64,000 nt of DNA from Rhizobium rosettiformans (GCF_016806065.1 NZ_CP032405.1:914501-978500), one strand, 5' to 3'. Positions 9,428 to 20,425 are shown, counted from the stretch's first letter. The notes: generated by a model from the letters alone, not told the origin. Translations and numbers: made by a program.

Positions 9428-10062
9428 TGAACAAGCGCTATTTCTTTGCCTACAGCCTGCTGATGACGACAATCGTCGTCGCCTCGAACTTCCTCGTCCA
9501 GCACCCGGTCGATGGCGTTCTGGCCGGCATCAATCTTGCCGACCTCCTGACCTTCGGTGCCTTCACCTATCCGATCGCCTTCCTCGTCACCGACCTGACC
9601 AACCGTCAGTTCGGCCCTCAGGTTGCGCGCCGCGTCGTGCTCGTCGGCTTCATCGCAGGCGTTCTCTTGTCGATCCTGCTCGCCACGCCGCGCATCGCGA
9701 TCGCATCGGGCTCGGCCTTCCTCGTCGGCCAGTTGCTCGACATCTCGATTTTCAACCGGCTGCGCCAGCAGACCTGGTGGAAGGCGCCGCTGATGGGCTC
9801 GCTGATCGGCTCCGTGCTCGACACGATCATCTTCTTCTCCCTGTCCTTCGCACCCGTCTTCGGCTTCATCGGCCCGAACGACGACTTCGCGATTGCCGCA
9901 GCCCCGATCCTCGGCGTGATGTCGACAGAAGCGCCACGCTGGATCTCCTGGGCGATCGCCGACTTCGGCGTGAAGATGCTGATCGGCTTCATCATGCTCC
10001 TGCCCTACGGCGCGCTGATGAGTGTCGTCCGGCCCATGCCGACAGCGTCGCGCACGGCCTGA
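9424..10062 (+). CDS. yhhQ: VUT family queuosine-precursor transporter (YhhQ-like)
   Basis: A 212-residue membrane protein with about six helices of the COG1738/YhhQ family, which imports 7-cyano- or 7-aminomethyl-7-deazaguanine for queuosine salvage. Family features include TIVVASNFLVQ near the N-terminus, TYPIAFLVTDLTNRQFGP, and the C-terminal WISWAIADFGVKM. The start ATG is embedded in a candidate preQ1 aptamer, which fits the proposed substrate. A hairpin terminator follows at 10087, so it appears to be transcribed alone. Confidence 0.88.
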   Translation: MLNKRYFFAYSLLMTTIVVASNFLVQHPVDGVLAGINLADLLTFGAFTYPIAFLVTDLTNRQFGPQVARRVVLVGFIAGVLLSILLATPRIAIASGSAFLVGQLLDISIFNRLRQQTWWKAPLMGSLIGSVLDTIIFFSLSFAPVFGFIGPNDDFAIAAAPILGVMSTEAPRWISWAIADFGVKMLIGFIMLLPYGALMSVVRPMPTASRTA

Positions 10063-10086
10063 CAGCAGCGAATTCAAGAGATCGAC

Positions 10087-10119
10087 AACAGCCTCGGGAA
10101 ACCGGGGCTGTTTCGTTTT
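10087..10119 (+). terminator. Terminator of the YhhQ-like gene
   Basis: AACAGCCTCGG and CCGGGGCTGTT pair around a GAAA loop (one T-G pair) and run into TTTCGTTTT. It also precedes the end of the convergent esterase gene. Confidence 0.85.
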
Positions 10120-10133
10120 CCAGGTTGAAGACG

Positions 10134-11165
10134 TCAGGACTGAGGCGCGGAGAGCCGGAATTCCAGCATCAAGGTCCGCTGCAGGATCGAATGGTTGTCG
10201 TCGGAGACGACGATCAGCCGAACGGAGCCGTTGGGCTCGGGGATGGCATCGATGCCTTCCATATTGTCGATCTGCGATCGGTAATTGGCCTCGAACAGGA
10301 TCTCGCCATCAAGAACAGCATCCGGTCGAATGCTGTCCCCATCGACGCGGCGCAAACGCATGCCCACACCTCTGGCGATGGTGAAGCGGCGCTCGAGCAG
10401 CAGGAGATCCCCATCCGGCAGGAAAGTCGCATCGGTGATGTCGAAGTCGTCACGCGGACGCACGCGAAATTCGCCGGCAAGCGGACCGCCGAGGATGGCC
10501 GCATAGATATTGCCGTTGTCGTCGTAGCTCTTCTCCGAAATCGCGACCAGCGCACCACCGAGCGGACCGTCCTTTTCGGCAAGCACCAGCGACTCCAGAC
10601 CGCCATTGCTGCGCAGGACATCGAGATCGAAGGGGAAGGCGAGCGGCTCCGACGGCACTGCTTTGCCGAGGTCGGACAGGGGTTCATAGGACACGACGCG
10701 GTGACGCTGTTCAAAACCGACGAAGGCGCGATCACCGTCCACGACAAGGCTCTCCGCATCGACGTGGAACTTGGAGGGGCTTTCGCGCCCGGATGCGTCG
10801 AGAAGCGGCGCCAGCTTCACAGTCTCGATGCCGGCAAGCAGACCCTCGGCATCGCGCCTGATCTGCCCCTCGATCCAGTAGCCGGTGTCGAACACGCCGA
10901 GGAAGCGCTTGTCGTCCAGGAACCGGATCGACGAAAAGGCACCAAACAGCGGCTCGGAGGATGAGAGCTCGACACCCCCTAGGAAGGTCAGCTCCGGCGC
11001 CATGGTCGGGTTGCCACCGAGCTGGGTAATCACACGGCTGTCGACCGGGATGGACAAGGTCTCACCGGCGGGAATGACCGCAGGCGTACAGGCGGAGAGT
11101 GCAAGGAGGCCAGCCAGCGCACAGCTCAGGCCGAGGCGGCGCCGATAGGTTGAGCGCTCAGGCAC
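10134..11165 (-). CDS. Phytase-like esterase lipoprotein
   Basis: About 344 residues of the 'esterase-like activity of phytase' family, a predicted beta-propeller. The N-terminus has basic residues, a hydrophobic stretch and a lipobox ending LALSAC, so it should be lipid-anchored. A GTG at 11165 gives a start 8 bases inside the end of cobT and puts the lipobox at a normal distance. A longer version from 11219 would overlap cobT by about 60 bases and lacks support. Motifs include [20 protein letters not shown] and [14 protein letters not shown]. The natural substrate is unknown. Confidence 0.75.
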   Translation of the reverse strand: MPERSTYRRRLGLSCALAGLLALSACTPAVIPAGETLSIPVDSRVITQLGGNPTMAPELTFLGGVELSSSEPLFGAFSSIRFLDDKRFLGVFDTGYWIEGQIRRDAEGLLAGIETVKLAPLLDASGRESPSKFHVDAESLVVDGDRAFVGFEQRHRVVSYEPLSDLGKAVPSEPLAFPFDLDVLRSNGGLESLVLAEKDGPLGGALVAISEKSYDDNGNIYAAILGGPLAGEFRVRPRDDFDITDATFLPDGDLLLLERRFTIARGVGMRLRRVDGDSIRPDAVLDGEILFEANYRSQIDNMEGIDAIPEPNGSVRLIVVSDDNHSILQRTLMLEFRLSAPQS

Positions 11166-13053
11166 GCAGACGCGCCCGGCCGCTGCCGCCGGAGGGCTGC
11201 TCTTCAAAGAGCGAGGCAAGCTGTTCGGTCATCGCGCCCGCCAGTTCGTCGGCATCAACGATGGTGACGGCGCGGCGATAGTAGCGCGTGACATCGTGAC
11301 CGATACCGATCGCGAGCAGTTCGACCGGAGACTTCGTCTCGATCTGCTCGATCACGGCGCGCAGATGCCGCTCAAGATAATTGCCGGGGTTCACCGACAG
11401 CGTCGAATCGTCGACCGGGGCGCCGTCCGAGATCATCATCAGGATCTTGCGCTGCTCACGGCGGCCGATCAGGCGGTTATGCGCCCACATCAGAGCCTCA
11501 CCGTCGATGTTTTCCTTGAGCAGGCCCTCACGCATCATCAGGCCGAGATTGCGGCGCGACCGGCGCCAGGGGGCGTCTGCCGACTTGTAGATGATGTGGC
11601 GCAAATCGTTGAGGCGGCCGGGCGCCGGCGGCTTGCCGCCCGCGAGCCACTTCTCTCTGGACTGTCCGCCCTTCCAGGCCTTGGTGGTGAAGCCGAGGAT
11701 CTCGACCTTGACGCCGCAACGCTCGAGCGTGCGCGCAAGAATATCGGCGCAGGAGGCGGCAACCGTGATCGGACGGCCGCGCATCGAGCCGGAATTGTCG
11801 ATGACGAGCGTCACCACAGTATCGCGGAACTTGGTGTCCTTCTCCTTCTTGAAGGAGAGCGGCTGCATAGGGTCGATGATCAGGCGGGTGAGACGCGCCG
11901 GATCAAGATAACCCTCTTCCAGATCGAAGTCCCAGGAGCGGTTCTGCTGCGCCATCAGGCGGCGCTGCAGGCGGTTTGCGAGCCGGCCCACGGCACCCTG
12001 AAGATGCGCAAGCTGCTTGTCGAGGAAGGCACGCAGCCGTTCCAGCTCCGCCTCGTCGCAGAGCTCTTCGGCGGTGATTTCCTCGTCGAATTCCTGGGTG
12101 AAGATCTTGTAGTCGACCTTCTCGTTGAAATCATCGAAGGGGGTCGCCGGACGGCGCATCTCGCCGGGCGTCTCGCTATCATCGTCGCCCTCGTCCGACA
12201 TCTCCTCTTCAGAGATCTCGGCACCGTCCATCTCGCCGTCGTCGAGCTGTTCCTGCGAAGCTTCGCTTTCCTCGGCGGGTGCGGAGTCCTGACCGGCTTC
12301 GTCTTCCGACGTCTCCTGATCCTGCTCGCCGCTGCGCGGCTGCTCCTCATCGGTGGACTGCTCGTCCTCACTCTGCTCCTGGTCGTCGCCCATATCCTCG
12401 GCCATCTCCATGGCCGACAGCATGTGGCGGATCACGCGGGAAAAGGCCTGCTGGTCTTCAATGACGGACGAGAGATTGTCGAGGTCGGCACCGGCCTTGT
12501 CCTCGATGAAGGGGCGCCAGAGGTCGAGCACCTTGCCTGCCGATTCCGGGGCCTTCTGACCGGTGAGCTTCTCGCGCACCAACATGGCAACGGCTTCGCC
12601 GATTGGCGCATCTTCCTGACGGCTGATGGTCGAGAAATTGGCTTTCGCGTATTTCTCGGTGTTCATCGACTGAATGTTGGAGGCCACACCCGGCATGCGC
12701 AGCGAACCAAGCGATTCCACGCGTGCCTGCTCGACCGCATCGAAGATGGCGCGCGCATCGGCCCCCTGCGGCGCCATGCTGGCATGGACCTTCTGGTCAT
12801 GGCAGGCGAGCCTGAGCGCCATGGAATCGCCGAGACCGCGGGTCACGGCAAGCTCATGGGCGGTCGGACGCTTGGACAGTTCCGGCAGGCGGATGCGCTC
12901 GCCGGCAATCCCCGGGCGATCATTGGCAAAGGCCACCTCGACCTGCGGATCACCCGCGATCGAGCGGACGCAGCCGGTGATGGCACGACGCATCGGCTCC
13001 GTATCCACCCCGCCGCCGGCTCTCGCCTTCGAATTATCGCCGCGCCCTGCCAT
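11158..13053 (-). CDS. cobT: Cobaltochelatase subunit CobT
   Basis: Large partner of CobS in the aerobic, ATP-dependent cobalt insertion into hydrogenobyrinate a,c-diamide. At 631 residues it has the family length. The N-terminal half is helical. A very acidic, low-complexity linker ([16 protein letters not shown] and similar) runs from about residue 215 to 310. The C-terminal von Willebrand A domain has the MIDAS motif DNSGS. cobS lies 12 bases upstream and cobT follows it in one transcript. CobN, the third subunit, is not in this window. Confidence 0.96.
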   Translation of the reverse strand: MAGRGDNSKARAGGGVDTEPMRRAITGCVRSIAGDPQVEVAFANDRPGIAGERIRLPELSKRPTAHELAVTRGLGDSMALRLACHDQKVHASMAPQGADARAIFDAVEQARVESLGSLRMPGVASNIQSMNTEKYAKANFSTISRQEDAPIGEAVAMLVREKLTGQKAPESAGKVLDLWRPFIEDKAGADLDNLSSVIEDQQAFSRVIRHMLSAMEMAEDMGDDQEQSEDEQSTDEEQPRSGEQDQETSEDEAGQDSAPAEESEASQEQLDDGEMDGAEISEEEMSDEGDDDSETPGEMRRPATPFDDFNEKVDYKIFTQEFDEEITAEELCDEAELERLRAFLDKQLAHLQGAVGRLANRLQRRLMAQQNRSWDFDLEEGYLDPARLTRLIIDPMQPLSFKKEKDTKFRDTVVTLVIDNSGSMRGRPITVAASCADILARTLERCGVKVEILGFTTKAWKGGQSREKWLAGGKPPAPGRLNDLRHIIYKSADAPWRRSRRNLGLMMREGLLKENIDGEALMWAHNRLIGRREQRKILMMISDGAPVDDSTLSVNPGNYLERHLRAVIEQIETKSPVELLAIGIGHDVTRYYRRAVTIVDADELAGAMTEQLASLFEEQPSGGSGRARLRA

Positions 13054-13065
13054 GCTTCTCAGTCC

Positions 13066-14058
13066 TTATGCGCCGAGTACGATATTGGCCGCACTTTCCT
13101 TGAGTTCCACGCCGAAGGCGCGCTGATACTGCTCGGCCACCAGTGTGCGCTCAAGTTCATCGCACTTGTTGAGGAAGGTGACGCGGAACGCGAAAGCGAC
13201 ATCGCCGAAGATCTCGGCGTTCTCGGCCCAGGTGATAACGGTACGCGGGCTCATGACGGTCGACAGATCGCCGTTGACGAAGGCGGCACGCGTCAGATCG
13301 GCAAGGCGCACCATGCGCGAAACCGTGTCACGACCCTCGGCGGTGGAACCGAAGCTCTTCACCTTGGCGGAAACGATATCGACTTCCTTGTCATGCGGCA
13401 GGTAGTTGAGCGTGGTGACGATGGACCAGCGGTCCATCTGCGCCTGGTTGATCTGCTGCGTGCCGTGATAGAGGCCGGTCGTGTCGCCGAGACCAACCGT
13501 ATTGGCGGTCGCGAAAATACGGAAGGCGGGATGCGGACGGATGACGCGGCTCTGGTCGAGCAGGGTCAGGCGGCCCGAGCTTTCCAGAACGCGCTGAATG
13601 ACGAACATGACGTCAGGACGACCGGCATCGTATTCGTCGAAGACGAGCGCGACATTGTGCTGGTAGGCCCAGGGCAGGATGCCGTCCTTGAATTCGGTGA
13701 TCTGCTTGCCGTCCTTGAGGACGATGGCGTCCTTGCCGACGAGATCGATACGGCTGACATGGCTGTCGAGGTTGACGCGCACGCAAGGCCAGTTGAGGCG
13801 GGCTGCGACCTGCTCAATATGCGTCGACTTGCCCGTGCCGTGGAAGCCGGAGACCATGACGCGGCGGTTATGCGCAAAACCGGCGAGGATGGCGAGCGTG
13901 GTTTCACGGTCGAAGAGATAGTCCGGATCAAGATCCGGGACATAGGCGTCACCCTTGGAATAGGCAGGCACCCGGATGTCACTGTCGATACCAAACACGT
14001 CGCGCACCGACACGGTGGTGTCGGGGAGATTGGTAATATCAAGATCAATTTTGCTCAT
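13066..14058 (-). CDS. cobS: Cobaltochelatase subunit CobS (AAA+ ATPase)
   Basis: AAA+ motor of the CobNST cobaltochelatase. It has Walker [11 protein letters not shown], Walker [12 protein letters not shown] and a sensor region [14 protein letters not shown]. The ATG at 14058 ([18 protein letters not shown]) matches the family start and gives 330 residues; the 12 extra upstream codons look non-coding. cobT follows, and the J-domain gene lies just upstream on the same strand, an arrangement I recall from other rhizobia. Confidence 0.96.
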   Translation of the reverse strand: MSKIDLDITNLPDTTVSVRDVFGIDSDIRVPAYSKGDAYVPDLDPDYLFDRETTLAILAGFAHNRRVMVSGFHGTGKSTHIEQVAARLNWPCVRVNLDSHVSRIDLVGKDAIVLKDGKQITEFKDGILPWAYQHNVALVFDEYDAGRPDVMFVIQRVLESSGRLTLLDQSRVIRPHPAFRIFATANTVGLGDTTGLYHGTQQINQAQMDRWSIVTTLNYLPHDKEVDIVSAKVKSFGSTAEGRDTVSRMVRLADLTRAAFVNGDLSTVMSPRTVITWAENAEIFGDVAFAFRVTFLNKCDELERTLVAEQYQRAFGVELKESAANIVLGA

Positions 14059-14117
14059 CGTTTCTCCATGCCGGGCGCCACCGACCGGCCGCATCTCATC
14101 GCTGCTGTGTGTTCGGA

Positions 14118-14744
14118 TTAACAGAAACCGGCCTGCTTTAACAATTTGTAGGCTTCAATAACAGCGCGAAAACGCTCTTCCGAAGCCCTGTCTCCGCCAT
14201 TTGCGTCGGGATGGTGTTTTTTTACAAGCTCCTTGTAGCGGGTCTTGATGTCGGTCGGCGTGGAGCTGACGGTAAGCCCAAGCGTATCCAGCGCTTTTGC
14301 CTCCAGCGTCTTCAATTTCCGATCCGCCGCCTGATAGCGCGACGCACCGCCGCGCCCTTGCTGCACGAAGCCGAACGGGTCCTTCATGCGCGCCTGCGAC
14401 GCAGCCGAACCGGAACGCATGGTGGAATGAAGCGGGCTCGCCTTCGCCGCCTTGTTGACCCCCACGGTCCAGGTGGGGCGATGACCGGTGATCGCCTCCT
14501 TCTGGTAACGCGCGATCTCGGTGTCCGAGAGGCCGGAGAAGTAGTTATAGCCCTTGTTGTAGTCCTTCACGTGCTCGAAGCAGAACAGGAAGAACTGGCC
14601 TTCGGCATGGCGGCCCACGGGTGCGCGATGGGCCCCCGGCTTGTCGCAGCCGTCCCATTGACACACAGGTTTGGATGGTTCGGGCTCCGCTGCCCGCTTT
14701 CGCCGGGTACGTATCCCGTCGAAATATTTCGAGTCGAGTTTCAT
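14118..14744 (-). CDS. J-domain (DnaJ-like) protein
   Basis: A 208-residue protein with a C-terminal J domain (about residues 145-205). The stretch [17 protein letters not shown] contains the HPD tripeptide needed to stimulate Hsp70. The N-terminal half has Cys and His residues ([15 protein letters not shown]) that may bind a metal. It lacks the G/F and zinc-finger regions of true DnaJ, so it is a specialised co-chaperone. It is located directly upstream of cobS. Confidence 0.85.
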   Translation of the reverse strand: MKLDSKYFDGIRTRRKRAAEPEPSKPVCQWDGCDKPGAHRAPVGRHAEGQFFLFCFEHVKDYNKGYNYFSGLSDTEIARYQKEAITGHRPTWTVGVNKAAKASPLHSTMRSGSAASQARMKDPFGFVQQGRGGASRYQAADRKLKTLEAKALDTLGLTVSSTPTDIKTRYKELVKKHHPDANGGDRASEERFRAVIEAYKLLKQAGFC

Positions 14745-14846
14745 GCGCTAATTATGGGGCGCAGGAAGGGGTCGGACAAGAATTGACAAACCGGTTTGTT
14801 GCGCGCTTTGTGGGGCGTTTTGCGAAGCAGCAGAAAGAGGCAGACC

Positions 14847-15128
14847 ATGTCGGTAAAGAGCCGGATTGAGACCCGTCTGACGGAGGCTTTCAGCCCCGAA
14901 CGCCTTGTCGTGATTGACGAGAGCCATCACCATGCGGGTCATCAGCCTGACATCACCGGCACCGGCGAGACACATATGCGTGTTCGCATCGTCGCATCCG
15001 CCTTTGCCGGCATGACACGGCTCGCGCGCCACAGGGCCGTGACCGATCTGCTGAAACCAGAACTGGACGCCGGCCTGCATGCGCTGGCCATCGAGCCCGC
15101 CGCCCCCGGCGAGCCCACACGCTGGTAG
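14847..15128 (+). CDS. bolA: BolA family protein
   Basis: A 93-residue BolA/YrbA-fold protein, a partner of monothiol glutaredoxins in iron-sulfur handling. The conserved signature appears as VVIDESHHHAGH followed by ETHMRVRIVASAF, with the invariant histidines. I use the ATG at 14847 (MSVKSRIETRL); codons upstream to 14796 are unlike the family. It is divergent from the J-domain gene and converges on corC. Confidence 0.9.
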   Translation: MSVKSRIETRLTEAFSPERLVVIDESHHHAGHQPDITGTGETHMRVRIVASAFAGMTRLARHRAVTDLLKPELDAGLHALAIEPAAPGEPTRW

Positions 15129-15141
15129 TCTTCGGCTAAGA

Positions 15142-16446
15142 TCAGACCTGCGGCTCGGCCGCGTCGATCGGCCGGATGCGCAGACGCGTGATGCGGTTCT
15201 TCTCCCGCTTCAAGACGATGAAACGCTTGCCGTAGAAGGTGAAGGCCTGGCGCTCCTCGGGGATCGACTTCGACTCGTGGATGACGAGACCGGCAATCGT
15301 GGTGGCCTCCTCGTCCGGCAGCAGCCAGTCCATGGCACGGTTGAGGTCACGGATCGGCACCCCGCCATCGACGACGATCGAGCCGTCGCTGTCCTGACGC
15401 ACGCCCTGGATCTCGAGATCGTGTTCGTCGGAGATGTCGCCGACGATTTCCTCGAGAATGTCTTCGAGCGTCACCACACCCTGCACTTCGCCATATTCGT
15501 CGACGACGACGGCAAAATGGGTCTTGCGGCGCAGGAAGGCGTTGAGCTGGTCCTTGAGGTTGGTGGTATCGGGCACGAACCACGGCTTCTGGGCGACCTT
15601 GACGATGTCGATGTCCTGCGGCTCGACATTCGGCTCGGCGAGTGCGCGGATCAGGTCCTTGGCATGGATCACACCGATGATGTTATCGGTCGAGCCACGC
15701 CAGACCGGCATGCGGGTGTAAGGACTTTCGAGAATGTTGCGGATCGCGGTTTCCGGCGGTTCGTCGGCATTGACGGCCCGCATGGCCGTGCGGTGGATCA
15801 TGATGTCGGAGACTTCGAGCTCGCCGAGATCGAGGACACCGCCGAGGCGGTCGCGGTCGGCCTTGATCACCGATCCCTCGCGGTGCAGGAGCGCCACGGC
15901 GCCGCGCAGTTCTTCATGCGCAGACAGCATGGAGGCTTCGCCCGAAATCGAGACGCCGAACAGGCCGAGTAGCTTGCGGACGATCCAGTTGACGAAGCTG
16001 GAGAGCGGACCGACGATGGCCACGAAGGGCCGGACGAGTGGCGCAACGACGAGGGCAAAGCGCTCGGGCGCGGAGATCGCCCAGCTCTTCGGCAGCACTT
16101 CCGAAAAGATGACGAGAAGAACGGTCATCAGCAGCGTGGCGATGGCAACACCGGAATCGCCGAACAGGCCGAGAAACAGGCTCGTCGTCAGCGACGAGGC
16201 AAGAATATTGACCAGGTTGTTGCCGATCAACAATGCACCAATCAGGCGGTCGCGCCGTTCGATCAGCATATTCACCACGCCTGCACGATCGTCTCCATTG
16301 ACCTCGAGCGTGTGCATGCGCGCGCGCGACGTGGCGGTCAGCGCCGTCTCCGACCCGGAAAAGAAGCCTGAGCAACAGATCAACAGAAAGATGGCGAGGA
16401 TGGTGAGCCAGTACTCGGCAAGGCCGGCCAGGATTTGCTCGATCAT
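15142..16446 (-). CDS. CorC/HlyC family membrane protein (DUF21-CBS)
   Basis: A 434-residue protein with an N-terminal DUF21/CNNM transmembrane domain (residues about 10-190), a pair of CBS domains (about 210-330, containing MIHRTAMRAVNADEPP and YGEVQGVVTLEDILEEIVGDI) and a C-terminal CorC_HlyC domain. Relatives are linked to magnesium/cobalt efflux; the old haemolysin label is misleading. Its start overlaps the aroB stop by four bases (ATGA), so it is the last gene of aroK-aroB-corC. Confidence 0.88.
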   Translation of the reverse strand: MIEQILAGLAEYWLTILAIFLLICCSGFFSGSETALTATSRARMHTLEVNGDDRAGVVNMLIERRDRLIGALLIGNNLVNILASSLTTSLFLGLFGDSGVAIATLLMTVLLVIFSEVLPKSWAISAPERFALVVAPLVRPFVAIVGPLSSFVNWIVRKLLGLFGVSISGEASMLSAHEELRGAVALLHREGSVIKADRDRLGGVLDLGELEVSDIMIHRTAMRAVNADEPPETAIRNILESPYTRMPVWRGSTDNIIGVIHAKDLIRALAEPNVEPQDIDIVKVAQKPWFVPDTTNLKDQLNAFLRRKTHFAVVVDEYGEVQGVVTLEDILEEIVGDISDEHDLEIQGVRQDSDGSIVVDGGVPIRDLNRAMDWLLPDEEATTIAGLVIHESKSIPEERQAFTFYGKRFIVLKREKNRITRLRIRPIDAAEPQV

Positions 16447-17570
16447 GATGGGCGCATCTCCTCGATGAAACGCTGAACTTCCGATGCCGGTACGTCGTCG
16501 GCGACGAAGGATTGGCCGAGACCACGGGTGAGGATGAAGGTGAGCTGACCGCTCTTGACCTTCTTGTCCTGGGCGATGGCATCCATCAGGACACCGGTTG
16601 GCGGCAATTCGCCGGGGATCTGATCCATCCGGGTGGGCAGGCCGACAGCCTTCAGATGCGCCTCTACGCGATCCGCGAGATCTGGACTGGCGAGGTTCAT
16701 GCGCGCCGAGAAGCGATGCGCGAGCACCATGCCGATCGAAACCCCCTCGCCATGCACGAGCCGGCTACTGTCATACTGGGTCGCGGCTTCCAGCGCATGG
16801 CCGAAAGTATGGCCGAGATTGAGGAGCGCACGGCGCCCGTTTTCGCGCTCGTCGGCAGCGACCACGTCGGCCTTGGCCTGACAGGAGACGGCGATCGCCT
16901 CGATACGGGCAGCACCGCCGGCAAAAACCTCGCGCCAGTTCTTTTCCAGCCATTCAAAAAAGTCAGGCTTGTCGATCAGGCCATATTTCGCCACTTCCGC
17001 ATAACCGGCGCGAAATTCGCGCTCAGACAGCGTGTCGAGCACGTCGGTATCGGCGAGCACCAGATCCGGCTGATTGAAGATGCCGACAAGGTTCTTGCCC
17101 TGCCGCGCATTGATGCCGGTCTTGCCGCCAACGGAGCTGTCGACCTGCGAGAGCAGCGAGGTCGGGATCTGCACGAAACGCACACCACGCCGGACGATGC
17201 CGGCGGCAAAGCCGGTGAGATCGCCGATAACGCCGCCGCCGAGCGCAATCACCGTATCATTGCGCTCGATGCGCGCTTCAAGCAGCACGTCGCAGACCTT
17301 GGTGAGATAGTCGAAGCTCTTGGTCTTCTCGCCGGCGGGAAGCGTGACCGAGACTGCCTCGATGCCATCGGTCTGCAGACTGTCCATCAGCCCATCGAGA
17401 TAGCGCGCACCGACATTCTCGTCGGTGACGATGGCGGCACGGCGACCCTTGATGCGGGTCGAGATTTCGCCGCCGGCACGCGCCATCAGGCCAGGCCCGA
17501 TGAGAATGTCATAAGAGCGCTCACCCAAGGGCACATGCACCAGGCGTTCCAGGGTCTCGACCTTCGTCAT
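16443..17570 (-). CDS. aroB: 3-dehydroquinate synthase
   Basis: Second step of the shikimate pathway, converting DAHP to 3-dehydroquinate with NAD and a divalent metal. Motifs visible are ALGGGVIGDLTGFAAG (NAD site), IPTSLLSQVDSSVGGKTGIN, and the metal histidines in NLGHTFGHALE and LVHGEGVSIGM. At 375 residues it has the normal length. It overlaps aroK upstream and corC downstream by four bases each. Confidence 0.97.
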   Translation of the reverse strand: MTKVETLERLVHVPLGERSYDILIGPGLMARAGGEISTRIKGRRAAIVTDENVGARYLDGLMDSLQTDGIEAVSVTLPAGEKTKSFDYLTKVCDVLLEARIERNDTVIALGGGVIGDLTGFAAGIVRRGVRFVQIPTSLLSQVDSSVGGKTGINARQGKNLVGIFNQPDLVLADTDVLDTLSEREFRAGYAEVAKYGLIDKPDFFEWLEKNWREVFAGGAARIEAIAVSCQAKADVVAADERENGRRALLNLGHTFGHALEAATQYDSSRLVHGEGVSIGMVLAHRFSARMNLASPDLADRVEAHLKAVGLPTRMDQIPGELPPTGVLMDAIAQDKKVKSGQLTFILTRGLGQSFVADDVPASEVQRFIEEMRPS

Positions 17571-18157
17571 TGCGTCTTGTCCTTGCCGATATGTTCGATC
17601 ACCGAGGTCAAGACCTCGTTGGCGATCACTTCCTTACGCACGTCACGCGACTGGACCGTGATATCCGCTAGCGCATAGATCGGATATCGCTTGTCCATCA
17701 GATCCTTCAACGTCTGCTTCGGGTTTTCGGTCTTCAGCAGAGGCCGGTGATCGCGCTTGTTCACCCGCTCCCAGAGAACGTCGAGATCGGCATTGAGCCA
17801 CACCGAAAGCCCACCACGCTCGATCTGCTTGCGGGTCCTCTCGTTGATGAAGGCGCCGCCGCCGGTGGAGACGACACGCGGGCCCGTGCGCAGCAGGCGC
17901 TTGATGACACGGGTTTCGAGCGCGCGGAACTCTTCTTCGCCATAGGCAGCAAAGAGCTCGGCGATCGTCATCCGCGACACCCGCTCGATCTCCGTATCGG
18001 TGTCGATGAAGGGGAGACCGAGTTGCTGCGCGACAATCCGGCCGATCGCCGACTTGCCGGCCCCCATCAGACCAACGAGAACAAGATTGCGTTTGCCGAG
18101 CGCCGTCTTGGCACGCACACCCAGACTGGGAGCAAGGTTGAGGATCGTTTCGGTCAT
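17567..18157 (-). CDS. aroK: Shikimate kinase
   Basis: Phosphorylates shikimate with ATP. It shows the P-loop GLMGAGKSAIGR, the shikimate-binding FIDTDTEIE and the VVSTGGGAFIN loop. I use the ATG at 18157 (MTETILNLAPSLGVRAK), giving 196 residues; ATGs further upstream would add a tail of no recognisable character. First gene of the aroK-aroB-corC unit and divergent from the small membrane protein-xerD unit. Confidence 0.95.
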   Translation of the reverse strand: MTETILNLAPSLGVRAKTALGKRNLVLVGLMGAGKSAIGRIVAQQLGLPFIDTDTEIERVSRMTIAELFAAYGEEEFRALETRVIKRLLRTGPRVVSTGGGAFINERTRKQIERGGLSVWLNADLDVLWERVNKRDHRPLLKTENPKQTLKDLMDKRYPIYALADITVQSRDVRKEVIANEVLTSVIEHIGKDKTQ

Positions 18158-18301
18158 CGGCCTGTTCACGACTGTTTCATGACCTATTGACATATAGAGG
18201 GCTAGCGTCAAGCCATGGCAGCATTTCCGCAAGGCCTGTCCCGGCCTTGGTAAACTCCATGTTTCGACCTATTTATTTCGAGAACCGGCGAAGGACCGAC
18301 C

Positions 18302-18454
18302 ATGCCCACTCTGTTTCGCTTCCTGTTCATCTGCGGGACCATCGCCGGTCTGGTCTATGTCACCATGTGGTCCTTTGCCGTCTTCGTCGAGCCGCGGGAA
18401 CGCGACGTGACGGTGCGCATTCCTTCCGAGCGTATCAATCCGGTCGAACAGTAG
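18302..18454 (+). CDS. Small membrane protein upstream of xerD
   Basis: A 50-residue open frame starting [20 protein letters not shown]. One transmembrane helix (about residues 5-29) is followed by a charged tail that includes [16 protein letters not shown]. The downstream xerD start is only 13 bases away. I believe the same small protein precedes xerD in other rhizobia, but I could not check. Strict coding-like codon use and the tight spacing support a real gene; the function is unknown. Confidence 0.68.
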   Translation: MPTLFRFLFICGTIAGLVYVTMWSFAVFVEPRERDVTVRIPSERINPVEQ

Positions 18455-18467
18455 CGGGAAGCAAGAT

Positions 18468-19409
18468 ATGTCGGATCTGAGCCGGGCTCGCGTCGAGGCC
18501 TTTCTGGAGATGCTGAGCGCCGAGCGCGGAGCAGCCCAGAACACGCTCACTTCCTACGAGCGCGACCTCGACGACCTCGCCGATTTTCTTTCCGGCCGCA
18601 AGGTGACGCTGGGTGCAGCGACCCGGGAAGATCTGGCCGCCTATCTTTCCGATCTCGCGCGACGCGGCTTCCAGCCGACGTCCCAGGCAAGACGCCTGTC
18701 GGCCATGCGCCAGTTCTACAAGTTTCTCTATGCGGAAGGGCTGCGCGGCGATGATCCGACCGCGATCCTCGACGCGCCGAAGAAGAGCCGCCCCCTGCCC
18801 AAAGTGCTGACGGTCGAGGATGTCACCGGGCTTCTGTCGCTCGCCGAGCAGGAAGCAAAGATCGAAGGACCGGACCAGCCGGTGCGCATCCGGCGACTGG
18901 CGCTGATCGAACTCCTCTATGCAACCGGCATGCGCGTGAGCGAACTGGTCTCGCTGCCGGTGAAGGTGCTGACGCAGGAGGGGCGCTTTCTGCTGGTGCG
19001 AGGCAAGGGCAACAAAGAAAGGCTCGTCCCCCTGTCGCGGACGGCGATCGAAGCCCTGGCAAGATACGGTAAAGTTCGTGGGGCCGATCCCGTTCACGCC
19101 GACAGCCCATTTCTGTTTCCCGCCGCCAGCAAGGAAGGCCATCTGCCCCGCCAGGTCTTTGCGCGCGACCTCAAGGATCTCGCGATCAGGGCCGGGTTAT
19201 CGGCGAATGCCGTGTCTCCACATGTTCTGCGACATGCCTTTGCCAGCCATCTTCTCGGCAATGGTGCGGACCTTCGCGCCGTGCAGGAACTGCTCGGCCA
19301 TAGCGACATTTCAACGACACAAATCTATACGCATGTGCTCGACGAGCGCCTGCAGCAACTGGTGCATACGCATCACCCCCTTGCAAAACAGGCCAAAAAC
19401 CCCGATTAG
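18468..19409 (+). CDS. xerD: Tyrosine site-specific recombinase XerD
   Basis: Resolves chromosome dimers at dif together with XerC and FtsK. An N-terminal SAM-like core-binding domain (residues about 5-90) is followed by the catalytic domain. The R-H-R-H-Y set is visible: R in [17 protein letters not shown] (H and R), LGHSDIS and the nucleophile in TTQIYTHV. It has 313 residues. This is the housekeeping XerD, not a phage integrase: it has the usual length and lies in the xerD-accA context. Confidence 0.93.
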   Translation: MSDLSRARVEAFLEMLSAERGAAQNTLTSYERDLDDLADFLSGRKVTLGAATREDLAAYLSDLARRGFQPTSQARRLSAMRQFYKFLYAEGLRGDDPTAILDAPKKSRPLPKVLTVEDVTGLLSLAEQEAKIEGPDQPVRIRRLALIELLYATGMRVSELVSLPVKVLTQEGRFLLVRGKGNKERLVPLSRTAIEALARYGKVRGADPVHADSPFLFPAASKEGHLPRQVFARDLKDLAIRAGLSANAVSPHVLRHAFASHLLGNGADLRAVQELLGHSDISTTQIYTHVLDERLQQLVHTHHPLAKQAKNPD

Positions 19410-19471
19410 GGCCGGCAAAGCCGGTTCCTGCGGGCGGCGAGCGCCAGGAACGAACGATCGGAACGGAGTTC

Positions 19472-20425
19472 ATGCACAACTATCTCGACTTCGAAAAGCC
19501 CATCTCCGACCTCGAGGCCAAGATCCGCGAACTGAAGAAGATCGCGGAAGAGGACGAGAGCATCGACACCTCGGAGGAGATTAGCCGGCTGGAAAGCCGC
19601 GTCGACGAGGCGATGGTGGAGATCTATTCGAAGCTCAACGCCTGGCAGAAGACGCAGGTCGCGCGCCATCCGCAGCGCCCGCATTTCGTCGACTATGCCG
19701 AAGCGCTGTTCACCGAATTCACACCGCTGGCCGGTGACCGCAAGTTTGCCGAGGACGCCGCCATCCAGGCCGGCCTCGCGCGTTTCCGCGGCCAGCCCGT
19801 GGCCGTGATCGGCCAGGAAAAGGGCAACGACACCAAGTCGCGCATCAAGCACAACTTCGGCAGCCCCCGTCCGGAAGGCTACCGCAAGGCGATCCGCGTC
19901 ATGGAAATGGCCGACCGCTTCGGCCTGCCCGTCATCACACTGATCGATACGGCCGGCGCCTATCCGGGCGTTGGAGCAGAAGAACGCGGCCAGGCGGAAG
20001 CCATTGCCCGCTCCACCGAGATGTGCCTCGGCCTCAAGGTGCCGATGGTCTCCGTTGTCATCGGTGAAGGCGGCTCAGGCGGCGCGATCGCGATTGCCAC
20101 CGGCAACCGCGTCTACATGCTCGAGCATGCGATCTATTCGGTGATCTCGCCGGAAGGTGCGGCCTCCATTCTCTGGCGCGATTCGACCCGCGCCAAGGAA
20201 GCTGCGACCAACATGAAGATCACAGCGGAAGACCTTAAAGGTCTTGGCATCATCGACGCCATCATTCCGGAGCCCGTCGGCGGCGCCCATCGCGCACCGG
20301 ATCGGGTGATCGGCATGACCGGCGACGTGATCGCGACCGCGCTTGCGGAACTGACACCAATTTCCGGCGACCAGCTGCGCACTGACCGCCGCCAGAAGTT
20401 TCTCGATATCGGCCGCAACCTCTAA
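19472..20425 (+). CDS. accA: Acetyl-CoA carboxylase carboxyltransferase subunit alpha
   Basis: Alpha subunit of the carboxyltransferase that makes malonyl-CoA for fatty acid synthesis. Its 317 residues have the family start ([18 protein letters not shown]), the crotonase-like core with [19 protein letters not shown] and [12 protein letters not shown], and the [12 protein letters not shown] stretch. Located 62 bases after xerD, probably with its own promoter. A strong hairpin follows at 20461. Confidence 0.97.
   Translation: MHNYLDFEKPISDLEAKIRELKKIAEEDESIDTSEEISRLESRVDEAMVEIYSKLNAWQKTQVARHPQRPHFVDYAEALFTEFTPLAGDRKFAEDAAIQAGLARFRGQPVAVIGQEKGNDTKSRIKHNFGSPRPEGYRKAIRVMEMADRFGLPVITLIDTAGAYPGVGAEERGQAEAIARSTEMCLGLKVPMVSVVIGEGGSGGAIAIATGNRVYMLEHAIYSVISPEGAASILWRDSTRAKEAATNMKITAEDLKGLGIIDAIIPEPVGGAHRAPDRVIGMTGDVIATALAELTPISGDQLRTDRRQKFLDIGRNL

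Noticed and set aside
14059..14117. A cobalamin riboswitch upstream of cobS
   Set aside because: Only about 60 bases separate the J-domain gene from cobS and no B12-box or long structured leader is present.
11296..14121. A 941-codon open frame opposite cobT and cobS
   Set aside because: It is the antisense of two firmly identified genes; its translation has no recognisable domain and the length comes from high GC and the codon bias of the real strand.
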